Shown here: one piece after another, positions 46,309-59,413 of the stretch
How positions within the stretch are numbered: position 1 is the first letter of the stretch
Layout of the letters: each line of letters starts with the position of its first letter
Source: Azadirachta indica
Lineage: Eukaryota; Streptophyta; Magnoliopsida; Sapindales; Meliaceae
Direction of reading: 5' to 3'
Assembly: GCA_022749755.1 (NCBI GenBank)
Contig: CM040441.1
Location: forward strand, 5,378,890-5,442,889
DNA: 64,000 nucleotides
Notes under the pieces: generated by a model
The model's input: only the letters and a program-made list of their open reading frames with translations
Told to the model about the DNA's origin: nothing
The model's database searches: none
Position numbers and translations under genes: made by a program

Positions 46309-49300
46309 AGTAAGTCATAATTCTTCGGTGAAATTTGACACTACCCACTAAATTTTCTGTGTTTTTTATTTATGGCCGCGTTGTTGAATTGCTTTTTCGA
46401 TGCAATTTGTTCTGTTTGATTTCTTTTTCGGATTAGGAATAGGAAACTAGAGCAAGGAGAGCTTGAATTTTAATGGGTTTGTTTTATATCAAGTTGTTTA
46501 CTTATGTATTGATATTTCAGAGAGTAGTTTTAGATGAGGATGGTCGGTTAATGCTTATAGTAATTTGAATAGTTTTAATCTGCGTTTTGATTTTATTTAC
46601 TTTTACTTTATGTGATTAATTTGGGTTTCATTCAGTGTATGGTGGTTGCTAAAATGGTTTGAAGGGAAAACAATGATTTTTTTCAACTTTTTCTGCTCTG
46701 ATAATTGTCATATGTGTATACACATGCATGCTTTTTAGTTGCTGAGAAACCCTTTTTTGTTCATTGGTGTTGTGTTTGAAATGCTGAAATTTTAAGCAAG
46801 TGTTTAGGGTTTGAACAACATTTTTCTGTTTGAGCAATGCTTCAAACAATTAAAATGAGTATGTTCAAAGTGCTTATGGCATATTATTTTTTCTTATTTT
46901 ATCCTCTAGGTTTTAATTAATAATGCTTTTAGTGTTCTTGTGAATGATCTCAGTGCGATATACTTACTAAAATGAAAACAGAAGAGAAAAAGATAACCCT
47001 TTTCTTTTTTGCTTTTGTTGATAATTTTATATACATATATATGGTGTTGTGTGGCAGTGGATTCAGATGAGGGAACTGGAGGAGTCGAGAGCTCTGCTGG
47101 TAGGGAGTTGGGCATGTTTGAAGGAGATTCAATTATAGAGCCGTGTGAGGGGATGGAATTTGAGTCTGAAGATGCTGCCAAGATATTCTACGATGAATAT
47201 GCACGAAGAGTAGGATTTGTCATGCGTGTGATGTCTTGTCGTCGTTCTGAAAGAGATGGTAGGATTCTAGCACGGAGACTTGGTTGTAATAAGGAGGGTT
47301 ACTGTGTTAGCATTCGAGGGAAATTTGGGCCTGTTCGAAAGCCAAGACCAAGCACAAGAGAAGGTTGTAAGGCAATGATTCATGTTAAGTTTGATAAATC
47401 TGGAAAGTGGGTGATCACTAAATTTGTCAAAGATCACAATCATCCACTTGTGGTTGCACCGCGTGAAGCGCGTCAAACAATGGTAAGGTTTTCTGTTCCC
47501 AAATCTCATTGTAGTTCGCTGCAATCTTGCTACTTGTTTTTGTGTTAATTAATTTGATATATCAAATGTAAAAATCATTTTGTTTGCATTGTTTGATCCT
47601 CCATACTCGGGCAATCTGTAAGGAGTAATGTTTTCATTTTGCAGGCATTTCTATCAATTATATGTGGCTTATATCCTGGATGTTTCTGGTCTTGATCTTT
47701 ATTTGGATTATATCATTGAATTCATTGTGATCGAAAATGTTGATATATAAGTATGTAAATAAATAGGACCCATATTGTAGTAAATAATGTGTTTCTGAAA
47801 TGCATAGAGTCTATGCAACAGCAAATTTGAATCTCCTCAGAGTTAATTAGATGTCATAATAAGAGGATTGCCGAATTAAGTGCGCTTTACGTACAATAAG
47901 AAGGATGTTTGACAAGTACATCTATGGTTTAAGTCGAGAATCTGTGTGACATATTTGTTTCTAACGATGAATAATAACAAGAGAAGAACCATTAGAATTT
48001 GCTCAGTCTTAGTAGATTGAACAACTATTTTCAATTTGAAGTGACCGAAATCCATCATTGAGGATGCTCATTTTCACAGTTATCTATGTCTTATGGGTTT
48101 ATGGCAAGTCCATAGCATAATAAATGAACAGTGGATAAATTGACGCTTTTGTATAACAGAAAATGAAACCCGCATAGAAAAAAGGGAAAATCCTAGCAGT
48201 GCAGTTACTGTAAACCTGACTTGTACTTCAGCATTAACATAAACAAATTGTACTCTCTTTAATACATATAAAAGTATTTGTCCAAACTATTGGAGTGAGA
48301 GATAGATTTTTATAGTGAGGGTTTTAGCTAAGACTATGCTAGTGTTAAAAGTTAGAAGTTGTTCACAGATGTCTGCTCAATGCCATTTGCAATGTCGATA
48401 CTGGTTCCCAGTCACAAATGTTATCATCACTATAGGATGTTACCCGAGCACCTTTTACAGCTATGCAATTTCTTGGTGAGATGAAATATCCATATATGCA
48501 AAAGATGTGGAATGCGAAGGACTTTTTAACTTGATTGAGAGTGGAAGAAAATTGTTATTTGTGAGACAACAATAAATTGTTGGACATGGAACTACTATGT
48601 AAGTCTTGGAGAACACGTCAACCTTGCCTTATGTGTTGATATATTGGCAATATTTGAAAACAGTTGGCTGATTGATGGAGGAAATCAGTTGTTTTGAAGT
48701 GCTTTGACTTGTGGTATACTAGATTTCTGCTAACAATTCTATGGATAGTCAAAATTTCCTATGATAAAGAATAGTTACATGTCCAAGCAAGCAGCCAAAG
48801 AGTCCTCTGGGCCAGATTATATTCTGATAAAATGTACATATTACATTGTTATCTCCTTTTTGTATGTTCCAAGAACTGAAATCATATGACAAATACAAGC
48901 ATTCTTTTCTTTTCTTCTAAAGCATAGAAAATATTAATATGCACACTCAACACTCATTCTCAATGCCTCAGATACAAGCTTGCTGATAATTTAAAGCTCG
49001 ACAATCAGGTAGTTGCAAACCATTTGGTCACACTTCTGTAGTTAAGGGAATGGGATTTACTTTGAAATGTCACTCTCTCTGACACTGCTAAATTAGTCAG
49101 GTTAGGAGAAAGTGTCATGGTGTACATATTGTCTTTCATTCTTTATTATTAATAGCTTTCTTTCTTTACATCTTCGGTGATTCTGGGCCATTATTTGAAT
49201 ATTTACTCATTTGGCAATTTGACCTGTGGTTGATAAAACCGATTTGACAAAGTTGGATGCATTTACTAGTTTTCTTTATCAGACTGAGCTGACTGAAATA

Positions 49301-50341
49301 CATTTCTTTTATGGATGTGCTCATCCAGTAGAATTTGTTTATATTGCCTGGAAATATGAAATTGAGTGGGCTGTAAATATTTTTGACATGGATATGCTCA
49401 CCTGGTAGACTATGTTCCTCCAGATATTATAAAAATTTGAAGCAACAAAGCTAGGAGTCATAGAAGCAGAAAACTGTCAGATGTTAAATTAATTTGCGGC
49501 TAAGAAGAAGTCTGTGGCGGAGTGTGTCAATAACCGGAAGCTTTTGCCAAAAGAGAATTATATTTCAACTGAAAAAATGCTATCAATTGAATAGAGAGGT
49601 TATTAAATTAATTAAGTATTTTGAACTTCAGAAAACCTTTGTGATTTTGGTGAAGGAAAACTGCAGTATTGAGGAGTTCTTCAGTTTTGACTACCCTTTT
49701 CGAGTTACTTGATTGGAGAGAAATAGAAAATTATAGGGAGTAAATGCATGTTGTATGGACAAAGTCAGGTTTTAGGCATCTCTTGGGTTTGTTTCTTTCA
49801 AGTTTCGGAACTCCTCATTTTTCTCTCTCCATTATATTTGGGAAGCAGTTTTAGTATGATTTTGTGGACTGTTTTGAATTCTGTGGCAAGATTTTGTGCT
49901 GATTATTTATTTGTGATGCCCTGTTTACTTTCCTTTTATTGTCACATAACTCTTTTATCATTTAGCAACATAATTTCTTTTTCTTCCTTATAGCAAAAGA
50001 AAATCAATTATTTTGACTTATTTTCCTAATAAGAATTGGTAGACTGAAAGTTAGATTCTTCTGGGCTGTGCTAGTGGACTTGATGTGTGATTGTTTAGTT
50101 TCAAACTTATCAGATAAATTTTGGAATCCTTTTGTAGGATGAAAAGGATAAGAAAATTCAAGAATTAACAGCAGAGCTACGGAATAAGAAGCGGCTGTGT
50201 GCAGCATATCAGGAACAGCTAACGTCATTTATGAAAGTTGTTGAAGAGCATACTGAACAACTATCAAGGAAAGTTCAGAATGTAGTCAACAATCTCAAAG
50301 ACTTTGAATCTTTAGATAAGGAGCTTTTGCACAATAGATAG
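46309..50341 (+). CDS. Short FAR1-domain protein (FRS-related factor type), gene 1
   Basis: Spliced gene of 209 codons. The 5' leader exon ends at 46309 before GTAAGT; intron 46310-47057; exon 47058-47482; intron 47483-50137; last exon 50138-50341. The start codon is split: A (46309) joins TG (47058-47059). Residues about 33-131 form a FAR1 DNA-binding domain (WRKY/GCM1-like zinc fold) with C77, C104, H127 and H129, spacing C-x26-C-x22-H-x-H. The last exon (from 'DEKDKKIQELTAEL') is a likely coiled coil. There is no MULE transposase domain, as in Arabidopsis At3g59470/At2g43280-like FRF proteins (from memory). Probably a nuclear DNA-binding regulator. Alternative start: in-frame ATG at codon 20. 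Confidence 0.85.
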
Positions 50342-50757
50342 CCTTAAAGTGAGTATCTTAGCACCATCCTTAAAATTCTTTGTGCAATTTTCTTTTCCGT
50401 TTCTCTTTCTTTGGTAGGTCTATATATGTATATACAAACTTGTCTAGCAGAGATTTTGGTTTTTAGTCGGTTATTTTTGGCATTCTGATATAAATGTACA
50501 GCATAGTAGGCACCTTTGATGATTTACATTGGTAATTGTTGCTGAATCATCCTTTTACTTCGATTTAGCATGTGAAACATTTATGGATGGTGTTCTGGTG
50601 AAAGTATAAATTTCCGTAATGAAGGAAGGTTACTGGAACTTGTGTAATGACCCTTTTGACTGCAAAGCATTTCTGGAAAATGTTAATAGAGTTACGATAG
50701 TGTTTAGATAAGTTGCAAGAGGTCCATATGCAATTGCTGTTTTACCATGTGCAGTAG
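49336..50757. repeat. Direct duplication, unit 1 (contains the real last exon of gene 1)
   Basis: Starts at 'GTTTATATTGCCTGGAAATATG' and is repeated from about 50818 with moderate divergence. It includes the end of intron 2, the last exon and 3' flank of the FAR1-domain gene. Confidence 0.88.
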
Positions 50758-50817
50758 TTTTCTTAGTTTTTCCTTGAATTTCTTCTGTTACAATTTTTGC
50801 ATACACTGTTTTACAGG

Positions 50818-52293
50818 GTTTGTTTATATTGCCTAGAAATATGAAATTGAGTAGGCTATAAATATTTCTGACGTGGATATGCTCACCGGATAGACTATGT
50901 TCCCCCAGATATAATAAAAATTTGAAGCTACAAAACTAGAAGTCATAGAAGCGGAAAACTATTTCTGATGTTGTGAAATTTATCTGTGGCTAAGAACTCC
51001 TTGGAGGAGTGTATCAATAACTTGAAGCTTTTCTCAAAAGAAAATTATGTTCTTGATCAAGAGTTTCATCACTGAAGGATTCTACTTTTTCAAGGGATAT
51101 TTCATCTGAAAAAGTGCTATTGATTCAAAAGAGATTGTTAAATTAATCGAGTATTTTGAACTTTAGAAAATCTTAATGGTTTTGGTGAAGGAAAACTGCA
51201 CCATTGAGGAGTTATTCGGTATGACTATCCTTTTTATGTTGCTTGATTGGAGAGAAATGGAAAATTATAGAGAGGAGTAAGTGCATGTTTTTGCATGGAC
51301 CAAGTCAGACTTTAGGCATCTCTTGGGGCTTGTTTCTTGCAAGTTTTGGAACTTCTCTTTTTCCTCTTTCCATTAAATTTGGGAAGCAGTTGTAGTATGA
51401 TTTTGTGGACAGTTTTGAATTCTGTAGCAAGTTTTTGTGCTGATTATTTCTTTATGACACCCTGTTTACTTTCCTTTTATTGTCACGTAACTCTTTTATC
51501 ATTTAGCAATATAATTTCTTTTTCTTTCGTACAATGAAATCAAATCAAGTATTTTGGCTTATTTTCCTAATAATAATTAGTAGTAGAGACCACAAGCTAG
51601 ATTCTCTTGGACTGTGCTAGTGGATTTGAGATGTAATTTAATTTCAAGCTTTAATATGCTTATTGGACACATTTGATATCCCTTTGTAGGATGAAAAGGA
51701 TAAGAAAATTCAAGAATTGACAGCGGAGTTATGGAATAAGAAGGGCTATGTGCAGAATATCAGGAACAGCTAACGTCATTTACGAAAGTTGTCGTAGAGC
51801 ATAGCGACCAGCTATCTACGAAAGTTCAGAATGTAACCAAAATTCTCTCAGACTGAGAATCTATAGATGAGAAGTTTCACACAATAGACAGCCTTAAAGT
51901 GAGTATCTTAGCACCATCGTGAAATTTTCTTTTCCTTTTCTCTTTCTCCTGTAACACTGGGGTCTATATATGTTTATAGGAACTTGTCTGGTAAAGCTTT
52001 AGGTTTTTAGTCGGTTATTCTTGTCTCATAAAGACTTGCTATGATGATTTACATTAGTAATTGTTACTAAAGCATCAGTGTACTTTTCGGTTTATCATTT
52101 GAAACATTTACAAGTCGTGTTCTAGCAAAGTAGTTATGAAGTTCCGGAACAAAAGGAGGTTACTGGAGCTTGTGTAATGACCCTTTTGACTGTAAAGCAT
52201 TTCTGGAAAATTTTAATAGAGTTATGATAATTTTTAGTTAAGTTGGGATAAGTTCCATATGCAATTGTTGTTTTACCATTTGCATTTGCAGTA
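50818..52293. repeat. Direct duplication, unit 2
   Basis: Follows unit 1 after about 60 bp. Matches are visible throughout, for example 'GCCTTAAAGTGAGTATCTTAG' (50342 versus 51892) and 'TGTAATGACCCTTTTGACTG' (50642 versus 52171). Small indels and substitutions are scattered over the whole length, so the duplication is not recent. Confidence 0.88.
51690..51893 (+). pseudogene. Duplicated, broken last exon of the FAR1-domain gene
   Basis: Preceded by TTTGTAG like the true exon, so the acceptor site survives. It begins with the same DEKDKKIQEL codons. A 1-bp deletion in the AAGAAG(C)GGCT region shifts the frame, and TGA replaces a downstream codon after 'ATTCTCTCAGAC'. If ever spliced to exon 2 it would give a shortened, altered coiled-coil end. 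Confidence 0.8.
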
Positions 52294-53900
52294 TTACCAA
52301 ATGAACTTACCAGGCCTGCCCTGAAACGCATTGGTATTTTTCTCCAAAATCAGAAGATTTGACAATACAAAGCTAACATTAGCCAACTCATAATTAATGA
52401 TACATGATACTTCAAGTATCTGATCTTTTGTTGGATCACATTTGTCGTCCATCAAGCCACCCACTAGTAGTGAAGTATTTATTTCTCTTTTTTTGAGTTC
52501 TCACAATTGCATTGGGACAAATTTCGCCTAAATTGATTGTAAACTTTTGCGGGCGGCATCAGATTTGTAATTATCTTTATTCCTATACATGTTATTATAT
52601 AATATAAAAAAAAAAAAAAAAAAAAATTGTCATGCATCATTGATTAATAGGGTGGGCAATTTTTTAAGTTCGAGTTTTTAAAAAGATGGCTTACACCCAA
52701 AAATTTTTTTAAAACCCAGCCTAGGTGTAGGCAAGGTTATATGTTGTCAAGGCTTCGCTCGGCCTCGGATGGGTTTCAAATTCAAGCTTCAGAGCCCAAA
52801 TTTAAATTATAATAAATATTCGGCCCAAAATTTTGGATCTAGGTTTGGTTTTCAAAAATTCGACTCAAATCTGTTTAAATATATATGTGTATGAGTTAAA
52901 ATTTAAGTACCCAGGTTTTAAATTAAAAGTTTGGGCTTGGCTAAAAATCTACTTAGGGTTGAGTTTAACATGACCTTCTAATTAGAGTTTAACTCGGGTT
53001 CGGTCGTGTCCGAACCTTTTTGTCCAATCTATCTAATAATCTTGTTTAACTTTTATTTTATTGTATAATCTCTTATAATTTTAGTAGATGTTCTATAATT
53101 TGTGTAATTAATTTAACAAATTTATTTAAAAAATTGGTCACTTTTATTATTTTTTCATAAAATAAATCAAATTTTTTATAAAATTTTGTTCGATCCAATT
53201 TGATTCGATTCATTTCATGAGTTAGACTAATAATGAAATAATATTCGGTTAACATAACTATGTCCTCGCTGTAAAGGTAGATGTAACTTTTTCCTATTAA
53301 AAATTAGATTTTATTTATTTGTTTTCTCTAAAATTATTTTCAAAATACTAAAACCCGAAATCAATGGCTGTTGACATTCACTCTCTAAAGGTTGAAAAAA
53401 TATAGATAACTCCTGAAGGTTTGATCACGTGGATAGATTAACTCCTTATGCTCTAGAAATGATCATATGCCTCCAGAAAAGTAAAGGGCAGTTTTGGACT
53501 TTGAAAAAATAAAATTTACAAAAGGCCCCCCCTACACTTTTAATATTATATGTTTATTCCATAATATTGTAATTCTATATTAATTAATCCTCCATATGAC
53601 ATATACTCACTCAAATTATTATTTGTATTTAAACAATTAATATATGCAATAAGTTATCATTTTTAAAAATTTTAAACAAAACAAAATATTATTTTTGTTA
53701 AAAATATTGTTTTTTTTTTTCTTCCAAAAATCAATCTTAATTGAGAAAATTTTCTAAAATAATCTCATTTTGATTCCAATTTATTAAACTAGTCATGTTT
53801 CTTTTTTTCTTTTTTTTTTTTAACCAGACTAACCAAGTATCTATTTATGAAAACAATTGGGCTTCAATAGCCACTTACCTCAAAAAATGAAAATTTCCGG
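52294..53900. other. Intergenic with a degenerate repeat
   Basis: A run of about 24 A lies near 52602-52625. From about 52645 the words 'GGGTGGGCAATTTTT', 'CCTCGGATGGG' and 'TTGAGTTTAACATGAC' resemble the degenerate hAT-type MITEs built on 'GGGTGGGCAA...GGCTCGGG', but neither end is clean. No gene was seen. Confidence 0.45.
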
Positions 53901-53929
53901 ATCGAAGATAAATATTAAAGGAAAATCCT

Positions 53930-54059
53930 CTCCGTAACAATCTTCTCCTGTTCATCTTCTCCAACCCACCTCACTCAGTAAATCATACTCGGCATACACA
54001 GTCCCACACCAGGATTTGAGCATTTTCCTGATTGCTGTTTTTTTGCCCAAATAATAAAG
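53930..54059 (+). other. Probable 5' leader exon of the membrane-protein gene
   Basis: C/T-rich leader ending in AATAAAG|GTAAAA, a plausible donor. The intron would run to about 55315 (TTATTAG acceptor), just before the ATG at 55354. It has no ATG of its own that opens a long frame. Assigned by position and composition only. Confidence 0.4.
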
Positions 54060-55353
54060 GTAAAAAATGAAACTCCTTTTAATTGAATATTACAGCGTTT
54101 TAATTTGTATTGGATATGTAGCATGAGCTCTATGATGATTGTTCATAGTATTTTCATTCGAACGCTTTCCATTCGATCATATGAAAAATCCCATTTCTGA
54201 TTTCTTTCAATATTTGCCGTTGAACCCTAGAGTCTGAATGTTAATGGCGGCTGTGTAGAAGTAGGACGGAAACAAAATTTATGTTATAGACTAATACAAT
54301 CTGTTTAAGCTTTCCATGTTTAGTTTTTCCTTTGTTTTTGCTTAATGTTATCTTCCTTCTTCATTTTTTGCTGTTTTAATCAACTCTGTTCTGTGTTGAA
54401 TTTGGGTTTTGGGTTTTCCTAAATCCAGTTGACTCTTTAACTAATCAGGGTTTAGGTTCTTAATAATTTCAATTTCCCATTATCAATTAACAAAAAAATT
54501 TTCTTTTAGCTTGTAGAGTGACAGTACATGATTGTTTTCGAGGTAGTGATTATCATTGACTTAATTAGGTGTTGCTGGTACTTGCATATATATGAGCAAA
54601 ATTTTGTTTGTTAACGCGAGTGGTTGAACAACTTCAGTTGTTGCCGAAGGTAATAGTAGAAAAGTCCATGTAAGTTCATTCTAGAAAGTTTACCTATATT
54701 TTATTTCATTTGGATGCTATTTCTCAATTTTGTCTGGAGATATAAGCACATCCTCAGCGAGATTGCAGCTAGATTTTAAGTAGTTAGTTATATATGTATG
54801 TTTGTTCTTAGTAAACTTCTTTCATTCTGCAAGTTGTATAGATGGAATAACACAAGTTAGGATCTGTTATGAATAAAGGGTGAGTCTTGATAGTTTTGTG
54901 TTAACCATTTCTAATCATGGTTGTTGATGATTTGACTGAGTGTTTTTCCCTTCAGTTGTATATTATGTCAACAACTACGCATAAAATCTTGCGAGATTTG
55001 CCCCTTTTCTTGGGAAGGATCAAACCAAATGATCAAACTAGGTCTACTTTTAATTATGAAGTAAGCAAGTGTGTGCTTTAAATATGTCATTCCGAGCTAA
55101 GCCTCCATGAATTCTAATTATTAATCATCTGGTTTCATGCTTGTCTTGATTGATTTTATTGTTCTTATCACAAATTCCCATTTTGATGACTACTTGAAGT
55201 TGCCTAGGAGCAAATCCTGAGTATATGATCATAATTCACTTTTACATTGATGTTTGCAGTGCCCCATATGGGAAGTGGATCAGCTAACAGAAAATTTGTT
55301 ATTGTTGTTTATTAGATTCAGCAGTAGCAGAGAAGCTCAAATTCCTCTGATCG

Positions 55354-56455
55354 ATGATGATTCGTAAATATGCAGAAAAGTTGCTGATGCTGCTCTATAT
55401 TCTCACCACTTTGCCCAGTAGCCTAACTTCGAGTCATGGAGACAAGTCAGTATGCACAGAATATAAAACTTATAGTCACTGGGAGCAATTGTCTTTAACT
55501 GGATGGTAATGAGATTATTTATGTTTTGCAGTTTTGAAGGCAAAATTCTAAATGTTGGGGAGGAGCTATGGAAGGAAACTTTACCATTACGCATGGGTGG
55601 GTTCTCGATTGTACCAGCTCCAAGGGCTGAAATCATTTAATTGGTACGAAGTGAAGATATCGTATCCAGCTTCTGTATGTAATTTTTTATATAATTATAA
55701 TGTTGCTCTTTGAGGTATTGTTGAACTGAGTACTTACTTTTTATTAGTTTTTCTCCTTTTTTGGAAAATAACAGATACCTGCAGCGTTTTCATTACAACT
55801 GAAGAAAGGCAAAGACAATCTAGATTTGGAGCTGAATCGAAACAGAAGGTTGCTAAATACTGAAAAGCTGATTTTCAAAACTGATAATCTAGATGTTCTG
55901 AACGATCAGGTTTGGTTAATTCACTAATCTTTTTGGATACATTGTTGTATAATTGTTGAGGTGGTTTGAAGTTTCGTTACCAACTCAGGGTGGGATGTAC
56001 GTTTTAGTGACCGTGGAGCCTGAAGGAATTGTTGCAATACCACATGTAAAGGAGAGAGAGTTCATCATTTTTAATATAGGTAATTTCGTTTCCTTATTTG
56101 CTGCTTACCTTGTTTGTAATCGATGATCCTGCTAGTTCCCTTCTAAAACATCGGTTTCTAAGCTCATTCTGAAATTTCCATTTGTAGAGAGAGGCAATTC
56201 ATAGCTTATGATGTTTTGAAACTCTCCATTTCCAGCAACAACAATATGATTTGCTTAATTAAACAATGTTGTTATTTCGTGACAGTTTGTGATGAGCTAT
56301 TGTTGGGAATTCCGCACAATGCTTGGTGGGTTGTTGTCCTGGTGGTGATATGTTTAGGATTGGCATTGATCATTCCTTATTTTCTTCCGCCCTATTTGCT
56401 GCCAAAGAACAGAAGACTGCCCTCAGAAATGCAGCATGCTTCAAAGGAATCTTGA
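55354..56455 (+). CDS. Conserved plant single-span membrane protein, with apparent 1-bp frameshift
   Basis: Five exons: 55354-55445, 55532-55674, 55775-55909, 55989-56079, 56286-56455, all with GT-AG borders. Exon 1 encodes a signal-peptide-like start (hydrophobic core 'LLMLLYILTTL'). The middle is a luminal/extracellular region with 'YQLQGLKSFNWYEVKISYPA' and 'EPEGIVAIP'. Near the C-terminus is one membrane span ('AWWVVVLVVICLGLALII') and a short basic tail. Exon lengths add to 631, one more than a multiple of three. The frame switches in exon 2 within ATGGGTGGGTTCTCG (about 55592-55606), where one extra G would explain it. Without that base the product is 209 aa. Pattern fits an uncharacterised conserved plant protein; function unknown. 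Could be a real pseudogenising mutation or a base error. Confidence 0.72.
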
Positions 56456-56764
56456 AATTTACTATCAGGCTTGCTGCTGGCAGAAGCATTTTGTTTCTGT
56501 TGGTTTAAGTTTCTTTTTTTTTTTTGGGGTTCTAAAGTTCAAATTCTCCTGTAGTTTCATTTAAACAAATATTATAGACAATTGATAGAATTTCCTCCTT
56601 CCGGTTCCCAAAGTTAATCGTTCCATTTTCAAACTTTGTTTTCACTTAAGCACCAAGCTCTGTTTCTCTTTTCTTATATTCCATCATTTCCTAAATTATT
56701 TTGAAAGAATTGCTGAATTTCATTGTTAATTTAATATTCTTCTTTATCTGAGAGTAAAAATCAA

Positions 56765-56802
<38 letters not shown>

Positions 56803-58430
56803 AGGTTACATTATACATGCAATCATGAAAATTCTCGACTCTTGGTATTAAAGAAAATAATTGAGAGTTTTAACGAATATTTTTTTAACTTTACTTTTTA
56901 AATTAGATGAAAGCGAGTGATGTCATCAAATATAGACGCTTGGTTAAAATAATTTTAATGTTTTTTAAGAAGTGGAAGATAAACTATTCGAGAAATTTTA
57001 TTTTATTATTATATTAAATTATTGACAGACTTGAAAATTTTTAGTAAGTTAGAATTTAGTAATAATATATAAACTTTATTAAAAGTCAAAAAGAAAAGTG
57101 TGGAAGTTTCATTGAACTTAGACGTTGAACTTGCTCTTATTTTCTCCAATTAATATCATATTTTTGCTTGAATTAATGCATTTGGATCATTTTGACTTAT
57201 TGGACTAAGGCCTAACTATGTGTCCAATCTCATACCAACCATGTTTTAATTATTATTATTATTATTATTATTATTATTTTACGAACAAAAAAAAATTATC
57301 GTAAGTGGACAACATAATCTTTTCAATTACAATATTCTTAAGCAAATAAAATGAAAATAAATAACAAAGAAATACCAACATGTATTGAAGCTAATTGTCC
57401 AATGTTCAAATTCTTGCGCTAATTTGTCAACTTTGAACCTCAGGCACAATAAATTTACCTTTTTTTTTAAATTTCTTATAGAAAAAAATTTAAATTTCTT
57501 ATAAATTTCTAATCAATGATTATATAATTTATATAAGATTGGCCAAATTTCTTCTTAACTCATGTAGAATAGTGTGTTCCAATTTTTAGGATGTTAACAC
57601 GGGATTATCTTGATAAAAATTAAATGTGTTATATAATTAGAAATTTGTTAACATTTAACTATAATTAATATTTGAAATAGTAATTTTTTCTATGACTTAT
57701 CAATTTGACACAAATACAACACGAAATTAGTAGATTTAAATTAATTTAAAATTAATATAATTAATAAATGAACGATGATGATATGACATAATTAATAAAT
57801 AGGACAAATTTGAATTCATAAAATAAGCAATAATTGACACAAAAATCTGTTGATAATACAATTAATTATTTTAATAATTATTTTATACTAAATTATTTAT
57901 GATTTAATATATTTATTTTATATTTTTGTTATTTAAATATTTAGTTATATTTTTAATAATTTAAAAAGTATTTAATATTTTTTAAAATAAAATTTATTAG
58001 CAATAATATAAATAATATTATAAATATTTTTTAGAATATATCTTAAAACATATAAAAAAATTATGTTAAACACGCAACACAATTATTAAAAGAATAATTT
58101 GTTTAATAAATAGCACTTGTTAGAGTTTAAATTCTTAATAGAATTATTAAATTAGTCGCGTTCAAATTAGTTCAAAAATATGTTATGTATTTGTTTGATA
58201 TAAAACGAATGCAACATACTAACCCAAATCACCCTTATTATTTTAAATTTAAAAAAATTTCCTTAATAATAATAATAACAATAATAATAATAATAATAAT
58301 AATTCTTAAACAATAATAATGGGCTAAATTTAATTCCAAATGAGAAAAAAATAAAAATTAAGAGAAGGCAATAATATCAGATCCTAATGGAATCTGACAT
58401 TGCCTATCCAGTTGAAGAATTTGCTGAAAA
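56456..58430. other. Intergenic with microsatellites
   Basis: No gene. It contains TG/TA repeats at 56764-56802, a TTA repeat at 57248-57279 and AAT repeats at 58263-58303. AT content rises sharply between about 57300 and 58300. The leader of the next gene begins near 58430. Confidence 0.65.
58263..58303. repeat. AAT microsatellite
   Basis: Two runs of AAT separated by AACAATAA. It lies about 150 bp upstream of the leader of FAR1-domain gene 2. Confidence 0.9.
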
Positions 58431-59413
58431 TGGAAAATCTGATCACTTCTCTCCAAAAGCGTTCTTCTTCTTCAACCGCTTCATCTAAACCACGCTACAA
58501 CACATAAAGAAAGTAACAGCAATAGCAACGATAATCGAATTTTAAAAGTAAGTGTCTATCTTTTAAAAAATAAATTTATAGTTTCTTCATGGGTTATTGT
58601 TAAATTTATGTTCCTTTAATTGATTATGGAAGTTTTCGCTCTGTGTTTATGAAGTGGTAATTCAATTCTGACCCTCCACTGTTTGGTTCCCGGGAAAATT
58701 ACGGGAGCTATGAGAAAATTAGAGGATGAATTTGTATTGGTTTTCTATTTGATTAAGGCCACTAATTGGGATAGGCTCCACTTATTGAAGGCTATATGGG
58801 TTATTTGGCTTGTTAATAAGTCGAAGAAATTGTGAATTGTTATGAAGGGATTGGGATTTTTATTTTGTGAGTTTTCGTATCCTGTTTTTCCTCAGAATCC
58901 AAAAATAAAATTTTGTGGGATATATTTTAGAACAGAAATGGAAAATTTTCACTGTTTCAAGTACCTGTATTTTAATTTTATGGCCTCCTGTGATTAATAT
59001 AAAAGACTCCAGCCGAAGAGGGCAAGTATTGAAGAGGATTTTCGATAGGTGTGGGCACTCTGTGGATATTGTTGAAGGATGGAAAGTTTAGAACACTTTC
59101 TTGGGACTTTGCTGAGGTGGAGGAACATTGGATTCTGATCTATATCTATATTTTTACAGTGCTGTGAGCACTGGATTAGACCAGTAGAGCAGGTCCTTCG
59201 TTGGGCGATTTCAACTCTGTCCGAACAATCTATATATACAAGCGTGCATACATGCATACATAAATATATGAGTGTGATATACATTATGGTAATCATGTGA
59301 GTAGATATTTTTATGATTTATGTGTCAGCAATGCTACTTTTCATGGAGTGCAGCTTTTTTGCTAGTTGTTATAGAGTGATGTTAACTCATCATATGATTG
59401 CTTTTCAGCAGAT

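Noticed and set aside
58994..59296. 100-codon minus-strand frame in the leader intron of FAR1-domain gene 2
   Set aside because: No recognised features and intronic position; most likely chance.
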